From: Demequinaceae bacterium
GTDB taxonomy: Bacteria > Actinomycetota > Actinomycetes > Actinomycetales > Demequinaceae
Length of the DNA: 64,000 nt
Assembly: GCA_016933155.1 (NCBI GenBank)
Contig: JAFGBM010000004.1
Coordinates: 181,614-245,613, forward strand
Direction of reading: 5' to 3'
Below are positions 55,867 to 63,963 of this stretch, piece by piece. Every line of letters starts with the position of its first letter. The first letter of the stretch is position 1. Position numbers and translations under genes: made by a program. The notes under the pieces were generated by a model, which was given only the letters and a program-made list of their open reading frames with translations, was not told the origin of the DNA and did no database searches.

Positions 55867-56634
55867 CTACCTTGCCCTGGGTTTTCGGCCTGTCCAATAC
55901 TCCTCGGGGATCGCCTCCACCACCTCGATGAGGACATCCAGCCGATGCGACAGGCGACGCACCCCTTCGGCGCCAGCCTCCCAGGTGAGGACCGCCCCAT
56001 GGTCGACGGCAATGGGCAGGCCCAGGACCGACCGCCTCCCGAAGGAGTGGATCAGCCCCGGATTGAGCACCTTCCTGATGAAGGCCTCATCGTCTCCGAC
56101 GATGCGCCAGGTCGAGTCGAATCCCGCATGACCGATGCGATGGTCCTGTCCGCCGGTCGCTTTCTTCACCGCTGCCACGAGATCCTCCGGAAGCAACTGG
56201 AAGGACGGAACGTCCGTGCCCAACTCGACCATCGTGACCCGATACACCTGAGGGGCGGGCCGATTCACGATGTAGGTGAAGGTCGCGCAATCGTGGAACC
56301 GATGGGGACCTCGAAGAATGTTGACGGCACGGCCCCCGAAACCGCTGCCGAAGGGGAAGACCCTGAATCGATCGTCAAGGCCCGGATCCCGGGGATGGAC
56401 GGTCCAGCCCCGGTAGGCCGCATACATGGAAAGCCGAAAGCGATCCCGGTGAACCCCCCACCGAAGGATGAGCCAGATCACCCCGACGAGGGCCACAGCA
56501 CCCACACCCGCGAGAAGCCTCACGGGTAGGGGTGCGCTGGGAAAGAACGCGATCACTCCCACCACGAGGCAGGCGGCCAACACCGTGAGGATGACGTTCA
56601 TTCCGCTCACCCTGTACCTGAAGCCTCCGGCCAT
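55867..56634 (-). CDS. Membrane-anchored protein B of the LemA-associated paralogue family
   Basis: A 255-aa protein with two N-terminal spans (about 12-30 and 38-58), then the shared domain: FPFGSGFGGRAVNILRG, CATFTYIV, VYRVTMVELG, LLPEDLVAAVKKATGGQDHRI and FDSTWRIVGDDEAF. It aligns by eye over the whole soluble part with the product of 56662. The ATG follows AAGGAGAG. No enzyme motif is visible. Immediately upstream of lemA. Confidence 0.7.
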   Translation of the reverse strand: MAGGFRYRVSGMNVILTVLAACLVVGVIAFFPSAPLPVRLLAGVGAVALVGVIWLILRWGVHRDRFRLSMYAAYRGWTVHPRDPGLDDRFRVFPFGSGFGGRAVNILRGPHRFHDCATFTYIVNRPAPQVYRVTMVELGTDVPSFQLLPEDLVAAVKKATGGQDHRIGHAGFDSTWRIVGDDEAFIRKVLNPGLIHSFGRRSVLGLPIAVDHGAVLTWEAGAEGVRRLSHRLDVLIEVVEAIPEEYWTGRKPRAR

Positions 56635-56661
56635 GAACTCTCCTTACCCCGGTGAGGCTCG

Positions 56662-57618
56662 TCACCAAGCCCTATCCTCGTTGTCCCTGGGCACGGGCTT
56701 CGCCTCCCCATCGTTCGCGGGCTCCTCCGCGTAGTCCTCCGCACCGATCCCCGTGTACTTCCCGCTGGTCAGGGCATAGGGAGTGTTGGCCCAGTCCGGG
56801 GCATTCTCCTCGCGCTTGCGGGCGGCCTCCTCGAGCTTCCTGTGCTCGTACTCGAACTCGCGGAGCACGAACTCGGGGATGAGCTTGGCGATCGACGTCA
56901 ACACCCCGAGCCGGCGAGCCAGATCGGCGGGTCCGCGTCGTTGCCACCGCCAACTGATCACGGCCGGACCCTCGACACGGATGGCCATTCCCTCGGCATC
57001 CGATCTCAGGAGGCGCTCCATCATCCGTGGGTGAACGATGTCGTGCGCAAACTTCGGATCGCGGGCGACGACGCGCCACTTCTTGTTGAAATCCGACGAT
57101 TCGAAGTCGATGTCCTGACCTCCGATCGATTTCACCAACTTCGCCAACGTGTCGTCGGGAAGGATGTCGACCGTCTTGAGGGGATAGTCGAGTTCGACGA
57201 GGGTGATCTGCCATCGATCGGTGCGCTTCTTCTCGTCTCCTGCCCCGATCTCGTATTCGTGGGTGAAGCTCGAGCACCGGCGACCGTTGTAGGTACCGCT
57301 GATGCATGCGACGTCGCGTTGGTTCATGCCCCGATCGAAAGGGTACGACCGGAAGACCCGGCGGTATTGGGGGGTTTCGAAGGAGAATTCCCACTTGTTC
57401 ACCCTGGCGAATTTCGCCATGGCGTTGTGGTGCCGCTCCTGAGCGAAGGCATCCCACATCCAGTACCCCCCGGCGAGCAGCAATAGTCCACCGATGATCG
57501 CGAACGGCCACCACCCGACGATGTACATCCAGTCCATCTGGAGCCCGAACCACCCGATTGCCCCTCCGGTCCCGGCCACCCCTGCGAAGATCCGGCTCGG
57601 CGGATATCTGTAGTGCAT
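56662..57618 (-). CDS. Membrane-anchored protein C of the LemA-associated paralogue family
   Basis: A 318-aa protein with two N-terminal spans (about 8-24 and 30-50), the shared domain (YPFDRGMNQRDVACISGTYNG, CSSFTHEYEI, QITLVELDYP, LPDDTLAKLVKSIGGQDIDF, FNKKWRVVARD, HPRMMERLLR) and a charged C-terminal tail of about 60 residues rich in Glu/Lys. First gene of the lemA set. The ATG at 57618 follows AAGGGGG. Function unknown. Confidence 0.7.
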   Translation of the reverse strand: MHYRYPPSRIFAGVAGTGGAIGWFGLQMDWMYIVGWWPFAIIGGLLLLAGGYWMWDAFAQERHHNAMAKFARVNKWEFSFETPQYRRVFRSYPFDRGMNQRDVACISGTYNGRRCSSFTHEYEIGAGDEKKRTDRWQITLVELDYPLKTVDILPDDTLAKLVKSIGGQDIDFESSDFNKKWRVVARDPKFAHDIVHPRMMERLLRSDAEGMAIRVEGPAVISWRWQRRGPADLARRLGVLTSIAKLIPEFVLREFEYEHRKLEEAARKREENAPDWANTPYALTSGKYTGIGAEDYAEEPANDGEAKPVPRDNEDRAW

Positions 57619-57637
57619 GTCTTGACCCCCTTTCGCC

Positions 57638-58204
57638 CTAGGCCAGCCCAAGATCGGCAAGGCCGAACAGGCTGAGGTAGGTCAGCCCCTCGGCTTCGAC
57701 GACTTCACGTGCCCCCGTGGCGCGATCGACGATGACGGCAACGGCCGCCACCGTTGCCTGTGCCTCCCGAAGCGCTTCCACAGCCGTGAGCACCGATCCC
57801 CCCGTCGTCGACGTGTCCTCGACGGCAACGACCCTCCGATCGGCCACGTCGGGTCCCTCGATACGGCGCTGAAGCCCGTGCGCCTTGGACTCTTTGCGGA
57901 CGACGAACGCATCCAGCGACAAACCCCTGGCTGCTGCAGCGTGGAGGAGGGCGGCGGCGACGGGATCGGCCCCCAGCGTCAGCCCTCCCACGGCGTCGAT
58001 CTCGCCGGGACCGAAACCCGACTCCTCGAGGAGGTCGAGGAGGCAGTGCCCGACGAGGGGAGCGGCCTCGTGGTGGAGGGTCACCCGACGGAGGTCGATG
58101 TAGTAGTCGGCTTCCCTTCCAGAGGCGAGGATGACCCGTCCTCGAACGACGGCGAGGTCGACGATGAGGTCCCTGAGCCGCTCCCGTGGGGACGCCTGAG
58201 TCAT
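57638..58204 (-). CDS. pyrE: Orotate phosphoribosyltransferase PyrE
   Basis: Makes OMP from orotate and PRPP in pyrimidine synthesis. 188 aa: FILASG-like VILASGREADYYIDLRRV, VVRKESKAHG, and the PRPP loop RRVVAVEDTSTTGGS. The ATG at 58204 lies 6 nt after TAGGCT (58211-58216). The lemA set starts 20 nt after its stop and could be read through from this promoter. Confidence 0.94.
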   Translation of the reverse strand: MTQASPRERLRDLIVDLAVVRGRVILASGREADYYIDLRRVTLHHEAAPLVGHCLLDLLEESGFGPGEIDAVGGLTLGADPVAAALLHAAAARGLSLDAFVVRKESKAHGLQRRIEGPDVADRRVVAVEDTSTTGGSVLTAVEALREAQATVAAVAVIVDRATGAREVVEAEGLTYLSLFGLADLGLA

Positions 58205-58240
58205 GTCGCCAGCCTAGCGGGAGTGCCGACGCGGTACTCC

Positions 58241-58957
58241 CTAAGGGAGCAGTGAGCTGATGACCCAAGCCAGTTTGTATCGGAGACTGGGAATAACCGT
58301 GACCCGACCCTTCTTCGCCGCACGCAACGATGACCGGACCACGGTTTCGGTCTTCAACCATACAAAGGAGGGCTTGTCGCTGAAGTCGAGTCCGGCGCGA
58401 TCGTGGAACTCCGTTCTCACCAGTCCCGGGCGCACCACCGTCGCCGTTACCCCTGTACCTCGAAGCCTCCTGGCCAGGCCTCGAGTGAAGGTGTCGACCC
58501 AGGCCTTGTGGGCGGAGTAGGTGCCGCTGGCAGTCCTCGCTGCTATCGATGACACGTTGAGGATCGACCCGCTTCCTCTGGCCACCATCGCTTCTCCAGC
58601 GGCATGGGTCAGAACCATGAGGGCGCGAACCATGACCTCGAGGTTGCGGTCCTGAGTCTCGAGGTCCGATTCGAGAAAGCCACGTCCCGTTCCCATGCCG
58701 GCGTTGTTGACGAGCAGATCCACCGGTCTGGCCGGGTCTCTCAGTCGCTCCGCGACCCTCTCCACATCGGCCCGAACCCCCAGATCGGCGGGGAATACCT
58801 CCGCCGTGACGCCTTGCCCGCGTGCCCGTTGGGCAGCCTCCTCGAGTCGTGCGGCGTCTCTCGCCACCACGATCACATCCCAACCTGTCGCGGCGAGTTG
58901 CTTGACGTATTCCGAACCCAGACCTGCGCTGGCGCCCGTGACCATGGCCGTTGTCAT
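58241..58957 (-). CDS. Short-chain dehydrogenase/reductase
   Basis: A 238-aa SDR: TGASAGLG at 7-14, LLVNNAG, Ser near 139 in NVSSIAA, and Tyr/Lys in YSAHK. The C-terminal RAAKKGRVTVIPSLRYKLAW is typical of the DltE/SDR-type group. The ATG at 58957 is 6 nt after TAGCCT (58964-58969), leaderless. It is divergent from xth. pyrE follows after 36 nt. Substrate unknown. Confidence 0.85.
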   Translation of the reverse strand: MTTAMVTGASAGLGSEYVKQLAATGWDVIVVARDAARLEEAAQRARGQGVTAEVFPADLGVRADVERVAERLRDPARPVDLLVNNAGMGTGRGFLESDLETQDRNLEVMVRALMVLTHAAGEAMVARGSGSILNVSSIAARTASGTYSAHKAWVDTFTRGLARRLRGTGVTATVVRPGLVRTEFHDRAGLDFSDKPSFVWLKTETVVRSSLRAAKKGRVTVIPSLRYKLAWVISSLLP

Positions 58958-58963
58958 GGGCCC

Positions 58964-58986
58964 AGGCTACTGGCACCGGGTACCGT
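58964..58986. promoter_or_regulatory. Back-to-back leaderless promoters of the SDR gene and xth
   Basis: Minus-strand TAGCCT (58964-58969) lies 6 nt before the SDR ATG, and plus-strand TACCGT (58981-58986) lies 6 nt before the xth GTG. The start codons are only 35 nt apart. The arrangement repeats that at 39192-39214. Confidence 0.55.
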
Positions 58987-58992
58987 TTAGAC

Positions 58993-59808
58993 GTGCGTCT
59001 TGCCACATGGAATGTCAACTCGATCCGCACCCGGGTCGATCGGGTTGTGGCGTTCCTGGAGCGAACCGGCACGGATGTCCTCGCGATGCAGGAGACCAAG
59101 TGCCGGCCGGACCAATTTCCGGTCGACCTTTTCGAGGAAGCGGGATACCAGGTCGCGGCTCATGGCCTAGATCAATGGAACGGCGTGGCCATCGCCTCAC
59201 GGGTGGGGCTATCCGAGGTCGAAACCTCGTTCCCCGGGCAGCCCTCGTTCGGGAAGCCGGGCCAGGAATCGACCCTCGAAGCGCGGGCGATCGGCGCGAC
59301 CTGTGGAGGCATCCGCGTGTGGAGCGTCTACGTTCCCAACGGCAGGGCCCTCGACGACCCCCACTACGCCTACAAACTCTCGTTTCTCTCCGCCCTCAAC
59401 GAGGCGGCCGGATCCTGGGCCGTGGACGATTCATCCATCGCGATCGTCGGCGATTGGAACGTGGCCCCATTCGATACCGATACCTGGGATGCCTCGGATC
59501 CCAGCGTCGCCACCCACGTCTCCCACGACGTGCGCGAACTCTTCTTCGCCTTTCAGGACCTGGGCTATCAGGAAGCCACCCGGCTGGTCATCCCCGAGGA
59601 AGGGTGCTACACCTTCTGGGAGTATCAACGGCTGCGATTCGCCAAGGGTGAGGGCATGCGGCTCGACTATGTTCTCGCTTCTCCCCGGCTGCTGACCCGA
59701 ATCGGCGACGTGACCATCGATCGAGACGAACGCAAGGGGGCAGGAGCTTCCGACCATGTCCCCGTCCTCGTGGATTTCTCGGACGACCCCGGTAGCGTTG
59801 AGCCATGA
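58993..59808 (+). CDS. xth: Exodeoxyribonuclease III
   Basis: DNA repair enzyme with 3'-5' exonuclease and AP-endonuclease activities, 271 aa. RLATWNVNSIRTR, the catalytic Glu in MQETKC, YVPNGRALDD, the GDWNVAPFDTD metal site, and SDHVPVLVDF with the catalytic Asp-His. The GTG at 58993 is the right start: the family begins at RLATWNVN and TACCGT lies 6 nt upstream. The frame is open for 14 more codons without similarity. ATGA overlap with the next gene. Confidence 0.95.
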   Translation: MRLATWNVNSIRTRVDRVVAFLERTGTDVLAMQETKCRPDQFPVDLFEEAGYQVAAHGLDQWNGVAIASRVGLSEVETSFPGQPSFGKPGQESTLEARAIGATCGGIRVWSVYVPNGRALDDPHYAYKLSFLSALNEAAGSWAVDDSSIAIVGDWNVAPFDTDTWDASDPSVATHVSHDVRELFFAFQDLGYQEATRLVIPEEGCYTFWEYQRLRFAKGEGMRLDYVLASPRLLTRIGDVTIDRDERKGAGASDHVPVLVDFSDDPGSVEP

Positions 59809-60410
59809 GCACGCCTCCTCCCATTGAACGACAGAGCCTCTACGCCGAGCCCCACCGGGCCGGCGACTGGACCGAGCCGCCCCCTCCCCGCAGCGGAAGA
59901 CTCGTCATCATCCTCGGCTTCCTCGCCGTTATCCTCCTCCTCGTCGGGATCGTCCAGCTCGGCCTATCGGTTGGGAGGGACATGGGAACCGAGGAGGCCT
60001 CCGTGACCGACTCTGATGGCACGACCATCAACGCCATCCAGGTGACGGCCGGAACCTGCTTGACCGATATCCCCGAGAACGGTGAGGTCTCTCGGGTGAT
60101 CGCCGTTCCCTGCACCGTCCCCCATAAGGCAGAGGTCGTGTCTGTGTACCGCCTCGCAGGAGACGACTGGCCGGGGAGGGCGTCTGTCGAGGACAGAGTC
60201 CTGGACCATTGCGGCTCCTTCATCCAGCCCGGCTTCGATGCGGATTCGATGTTCAAGACCAGCGACTGGGAAGACGGCCTCAGATGGGTCGCCTGGCTCC
60301 CGACCGAGCAGTCGTGGGACATGGACGAACGGTCTGGTGCCTGCGTCGTCTATCGCACCGGCACCATCATCGGGTCCTTCGTCGCCGGGACGGCTGCCTT
60401 CGTCGACTAG
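59805..60410 (+). CDS. Septum_form-domain membrane protein (DUF-type, PF13845-like)
   Basis: A 201-aa protein with a Pro-rich cytoplasmic N-terminus, one span (about 31-55) and an outer domain with the Septum_form pattern: AGTCLTDI, VIAVPCTVPHKAEVV, VEDRVLDHC and SGACVVY. Four cysteines would form two disulphides. The name comes from the Pfam domain; a direct role in septation is not established. It overlaps xth by ATGA. A TAGCGT 6 nt before the ATG may give a second, leaderless start. Convergent with a related gene (CTAG). Confidence 0.8.
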   Translation: MSTPPPIERQSLYAEPHRAGDWTEPPPPRSGRLVIILGFLAVILLLVGIVQLGLSVGRDMGTEEASVTDSDGTTINAIQVTAGTCLTDIPENGEVSRVIAVPCTVPHKAEVVSVYRLAGDDWPGRASVEDRVLDHCGSFIQPGFDADSMFKTSDWEDGLRWVAWLPTEQSWDMDERSGACVVYRTGTIIGSFVAGTAAFVD

Positions 60411-60856
60411 TCCGTCGCGAATGCGTCCTTCATGCTCCCCGTCAGGTCCTCGGTGGGGTCAAGCCTGATGACGGCACAGGTGACGCTCCGTTCCCCTGCC
60501 TCCCATTCCTCCTCGGGTGGGTAGAAGAAGGTGAAGTCCAGGTCGGCGGCCAGGGGGTCGAAGTAGTCAACCCCGACATAGGCCTCAAAGGCGTCGTAGC
60601 ACAGATCCAGGCTCATGTTGAAGACTTCGTCTTCGTCGTAGGTGTAACTCGCAGAAATGTCGGAAACCTTGTAGACCTCCGCGGTGTGCGGCTTCGAGCA
60701 GTCGACCGTCGGCACCTGGGAGAATATCTGCTCCTCATCGGTCAAAGCGACGTTGAAGCAGTCCCCAGCCCGAAGGTCCGCCAGGCTCTCCGTCGAACAA
60801 CCCGCCAGCGTCATCACCAGCGCCGCAGCCAATCCCACGTACACTCGGGTCTTCAT
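60407..60856 (-). CDS. Septum_form-like lipoprotein
   Basis: A 149-aa protein with lipobox LAGC (Cys20), then LRAGDCFNV, VPTVDCSKPHTAEVYKV, LDLCYDAFEAYVG and SVTCAVIRL, the same four-cysteine pattern as the convergent neighbour. The ATG at 60856 follows CGGAGAACGGG; the open frame runs further up to 61117, but the signal peptide begins here. The two genes are homologous but face each other tail to tail and interlock at CTAG. Confidence 0.8.
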   Translation of the reverse strand: MKTRVYVGLAAALVMTLAGCSTESLADLRAGDCFNVALTDEEQIFSQVPTVDCSKPHTAEVYKVSDISASYTYDEDEVFNMSLDLCYDAFEAYVGVDYFDPLAADLDFTFFYPPEEEWEAGERSVTCAVIRLDPTEDLTGSMKDAFATD

Positions 60857-61078
60857 CCCGTTCTCCGATCGCAATAGTCCGATGCTCCTGTCGAGGCGGT
60901 CTCTCCAGGCTGATTCCATTGCCCCGAGGCTACTCCTCGGCCCAGGTTGTTGGCGAGCACTGGCCGACATCGACGTTCCCTTCGCTGGGTTCCCGGCGAT
61001 GGCGGTTGCCGTTATCCCTGGCTTCGGACCCCGCGTTTTGGTAAGTTTGTGGCAGTAAGCGTGCTGTGGGGAGGCCAG

Positions 61079-61720
61079 ATGGGGGATCAACGGACGATCG
61101 CTCTCGTCGAGGATCACGCGCTCATTTCCGTCGGGTTCCGAGATCTCATCGCCACGACACCCGACCTTCGCCTTGCCGGAACAGTTGGAACGGTCCGCGA
61201 GCTCTCCGAAATCGAGGAGCCTCTCGACCTGGTCGTTCTCGATCTCAGGTTGAACGATGGCTCATCGCCGGAAGACAACGTGGCCACCATCACCGAGATG
61301 GGCGCCTACGTCCTCATCTACACGGGAGCCGAGGACCGACGACTCATTCAGCAGGCGGCACGATCGGGCGCCCTGGGCCTGATTCGGAAGTCAGCGGATC
61401 CAGCGGTTCTCGTCGACGCCATTCGGACCGCCGCAGAAGGCCGCGAGGTCTTCGGAGCCGATTGGGCGGCGGCCATCGATTCGGACGTCAACCTCGCTGA
61501 CGCCAGACTCAGCCCTAGAGAGCAGGAGATCCTCGGGCTGTATGCCTCCGGCGAGACCGCTGTTTCCGTGGCCCAGCGCACCGGCCTGTCACGGGAGACC
61601 ATCTCCGACTACATCACCCGCATCCGCAAGAAGTACGCCGCCGCAGGTCGACCGGCCCAGTCCAGGGTCGACCTCTACAGGCGGGCGATGGAGGACGGCC
61701 TCGTGGAGGGCCCGGAGTGA
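61079..61720 (+). CDS. LuxR/NarL-type response regulator
   Basis: A 213-aa regulator: receiver with Glu11/Asp12, phospho-acceptor Asp55 in LVVLDLRLND, Thr82 and Lys104. The DNA-binding domain (148-205) starts LSPREQEILGLYASGETAVSVAQ. The helix following, RETISDYITRIRKKYAAAGRPAQSRVDLYRRA, is of the RcsB/actinobacterial subtype rather than of the NarL type (tail PAQSR). GGGGAGG before the ATG. GTGA overlap with its kinase gene. Receiver sequence differs from the regulator at 22926, so the two systems are not recent duplicates. Confidence 0.9.
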   Translation: MGDQRTIALVEDHALISVGFRDLIATTPDLRLAGTVGTVRELSEIEEPLDLVVLDLRLNDGSSPEDNVATITEMGAYVLIYTGAEDRRLIQQAARSGALGLIRKSADPAVLVDAIRTAAEGREVFGADWAAAIDSDVNLADARLSPREQEILGLYASGETAVSVAQRTGLSRETISDYITRIRKKYAAAGRPAQSRVDLYRRAMEDGLVEGPE

Positions 61721-62901
61721 GCGACCAACGTCTGGACAGGCATCGCGCCCGCGAACGGGTCCAGCGGGTCCTGTACATGGCGACCGGATTCGGGGGGATG
61801 ATCTTCGGGGGTCTGCTTGCGGGAAAGATCTCGCACCAGATGATGGAGGTCCAGCCCCTCTTCGGTTGGTCGGCCTTCGCCGTTGGAATCCTCATCCCCG
61901 CCTCCTTCACCATCCTCGCCTGGACCCTTCCGCTCCGAGTCCTCAACATGATCGCCGCAGGAACGGTCTCGGCATTCGTCCTGCTCCAGCTGCTCTGGCT
62001 CCCCGCGATGACCGTGACCGAACTTGCGAAACACGACGCCCCTTGGATGTGGGGAGTCAACGCCACCCATGCCGTCATGGTGGCCATCCTCACCCGCAAG
62101 AACACCGCCTTCCTCTACGCCGCCATTCAGGGGCCCATCGTCGGCCTCGTCGGCTTTGCCGCCACAGGAAACGAACTCCGCCTCAGCCTTCTCGACGGCG
62201 TGGGAGCCATCGTCTTCTGCACGATCCTCATCGGAGCTTCCCTCGCCCTGATCCAGGCCTCGGAACAGCAGGATCTCGTCGCCGCCCGCACCCGGGCGCA
62301 AGCGTCGATCGAGGCGATCAAACGGACGAGGGAACGCGAGCAGGCGCGAATCAACGCCATCGTGCACGACGACATCATCTCTGTTCTGCTGGTCGCGAGC
62401 AGGGATCAACCGAGCCGTCGGCTTGCGGAACAAGCCGAATCCGCGTTGGCGAGTATCGCCACCCTGTCCGTCGACTCCGACGAGGTTCAGGACTACGAAC
62501 GCGCGGAGGCGATCGCCGCCCTCCGAACGGCCGTGACCGATACGGCGCCGAACGTCGACTTCTGGCACTCCAGTTCTGGAGAGACTCCCATCCCGGCCCG
62601 TGTGATCGAGGCCCTGACGGAGGCGACCGCCGAAGCCGTCAGGAACAGCGTCATCCATGCTGGCACCGAGGGCGAGTACGTGCATCGGGTCGTAACCGTC
62701 AACATCACCGACGGTGCCATCCGCGCCACCATTCAGGATTCCGGCCGGGGTTTCAACATGCGCACGGTCAATGACCGTCGACTCGGGATCCGTGTCAGCA
62801 TCTACGAGAGGATGAGGCTGCTCCCGGGAGGAAGCGCCAACGTCGAATCGCGTCCCGGCCGTGGGACGACGGTAACCCTGGGTTGGGTGAAGCCCCGATG
62901 A
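61717..62901 (+). CDS. Sensor histidine kinase with multi-span membrane domain
   Basis: A 394-aa kinase: about five or six spans between 20 and 180 (no outer sensor domain), a coiled-coil (185-215), His217 in NAIVHDDIISVLL as phospho-acceptor, and a HATPase domain with N-box TAEAVRNSVIHAG, G-box QDSGRGF and RRLGIRVSIYERM. The start is GTG at 61717 (GTGA overlap). The helix sequence around the His differs from the usual RELHDxxxxxL, but the His-Asp pair is kept. The third gene of the set overlaps by ATGA. Confidence 0.88.
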   Translation: MSDQRLDRHRARERVQRVLYMATGFGGMIFGGLLAGKISHQMMEVQPLFGWSAFAVGILIPASFTILAWTLPLRVLNMIAAGTVSAFVLLQLLWLPAMTVTELAKHDAPWMWGVNATHAVMVAILTRKNTAFLYAAIQGPIVGLVGFAATGNELRLSLLDGVGAIVFCTILIGASLALIQASEQQDLVAARTRAQASIEAIKRTREREQARINAIVHDDIISVLLVASRDQPSRRLAEQAESALASIATLSVDSDEVQDYERAEAIAALRTAVTDTAPNVDFWHSSSGETPIPARVIEALTEATAEAVRNSVIHAGTEGEYVHRVVTVNITDGAIRATIQDSGRGFNMRTVNDRRLGIRVSIYERMRLLPGGSANVESRPGRGTTVTLGWVKPR

Positions 62902-63953
62902 GCGCCCCCGACCGGCTGAAGGAGACCCCCGCGACCGACATCAGCACCCTCATCGGCATCGGGAAACCCGGGGTGTGGGCCATCCTCGGCCTCTTCGTCG
63001 CCGGGCAGATCGCCTTCACCCTGACGACGCTCGACGCCGTCGAATCCCCCTGGCCCAGCCTCCTCGCCCTCGTCGTCGTCGCCGTCGCCGCCCTTCCCCT
63101 CGCTCTCCCCCACAGCGATCCCTTCCCGCTCAGGTGGTCATCCTGGATTCTGCTCGCCACTCTGGTCGCGACCGCCCTCATCTCCTGGCAACTGTCCGAC
63201 GAGGGGACAATCGGGCGTGAGGCCTGGCATCACGGGGCGAACACCTGGCTGCTCTTCTTCCTCGCCCTCAGGGGGCGGCCGGGGGTCGCCTGGCTGGGGT
63301 TCCTGGGGATGACGGCCGTCACAGAAGTGTGGGCTCTAGACGTCGGCCGCGGGGCCTTCGAGCCCCTCACCATGCTCCAGACCCATGCGGGCATCCTTCT
63401 GGTCGGGACCCTGTTCGCCAGGGCCCTCCGCCGGGCCTCAGCCCGGATCAACAGCCTCAATCTCCGCTCGATCGATCTCGCCGCAGCCGCCGCGACGGCC
63501 GACGCCGAGCAGGAGATCCGGCAGGAGAGGGTCGCCGAACTCGCCGAGGTCGCCACGCCTCTCCTGGGCCGGATCTCGCGGTCGGTGATGGTCTCGGATG
63601 ACGATCGCCTCGACTACCTGCTCGCGGAGGCGACTCTGCGCGACAGCGTCCGTGCCCGAGGCCTGCACCTGCCCGAGATCATCAAGGCGACGACGGCGGC
63701 CAGGAAGCGCGGGGTCGAAGTGACCCTCCTGGACGACCGCGGGGGAGGGCTTCCGACCGAGGCGGCTATGCGGCTTCTCACGGATCGGATCACCGAGTAC
63801 TTGCGGCACGTCGACGAGGGACGCCTGACCATCCGTCTGGCCCCGCCGGGTAGGGAAGTGGCGGCATCACTAGTGGTGGAGAGCCGCGGGCAGTCGAGAC
63901 GCATCGACCTCAATGAGGCCGGGATGACGATCGATTCCTCGAGTCCCGGATAG
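62898..63953 (+). CDS. Kinase-like membrane protein that lacks catalytic residues
   Basis: A 351-aa protein with four to six spans (about 28-165) and a coiled-coil (ATADAEQEIRQERVAELAEV, 200-219) where a kinase would have its His box. It has no His there and no N-, G1- or G2-box of an ATPase in the C-terminal 120 residues (TEYLRHVDEGRLTIRLAP). Order and architecture copy its upstream neighbour (spans, coiled-coil, alpha/beta C-terminus), so I read it as a degenerate kinase or sensor partner. ATGA overlap shows strict co-translation. The next gene is a tRNA on the other strand. Confidence 0.65.
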   Translation: MSAPDRLKETPATDISTLIGIGKPGVWAILGLFVAGQIAFTLTTLDAVESPWPSLLALVVVAVAALPLALPHSDPFPLRWSSWILLATLVATALISWQLSDEGTIGREAWHHGANTWLLFFLALRGRPGVAWLGFLGMTAVTEVWALDVGRGAFEPLTMLQTHAGILLVGTLFARALRRASARINSLNLRSIDLAAAAATADAEQEIRQERVAELAEVATPLLGRISRSVMVSDDDRLDYLLAEATLRDSVRARGLHLPEIIKATTAARKRGVEVTLLDDRGGGLPTEAAMRLLTDRITEYLRHVDEGRLTIRLAPPGREVAASLVVESRGQSRRIDLNEAGMTIDSSSPG

Positions 63954-63963
63954 GGATTGCTTG

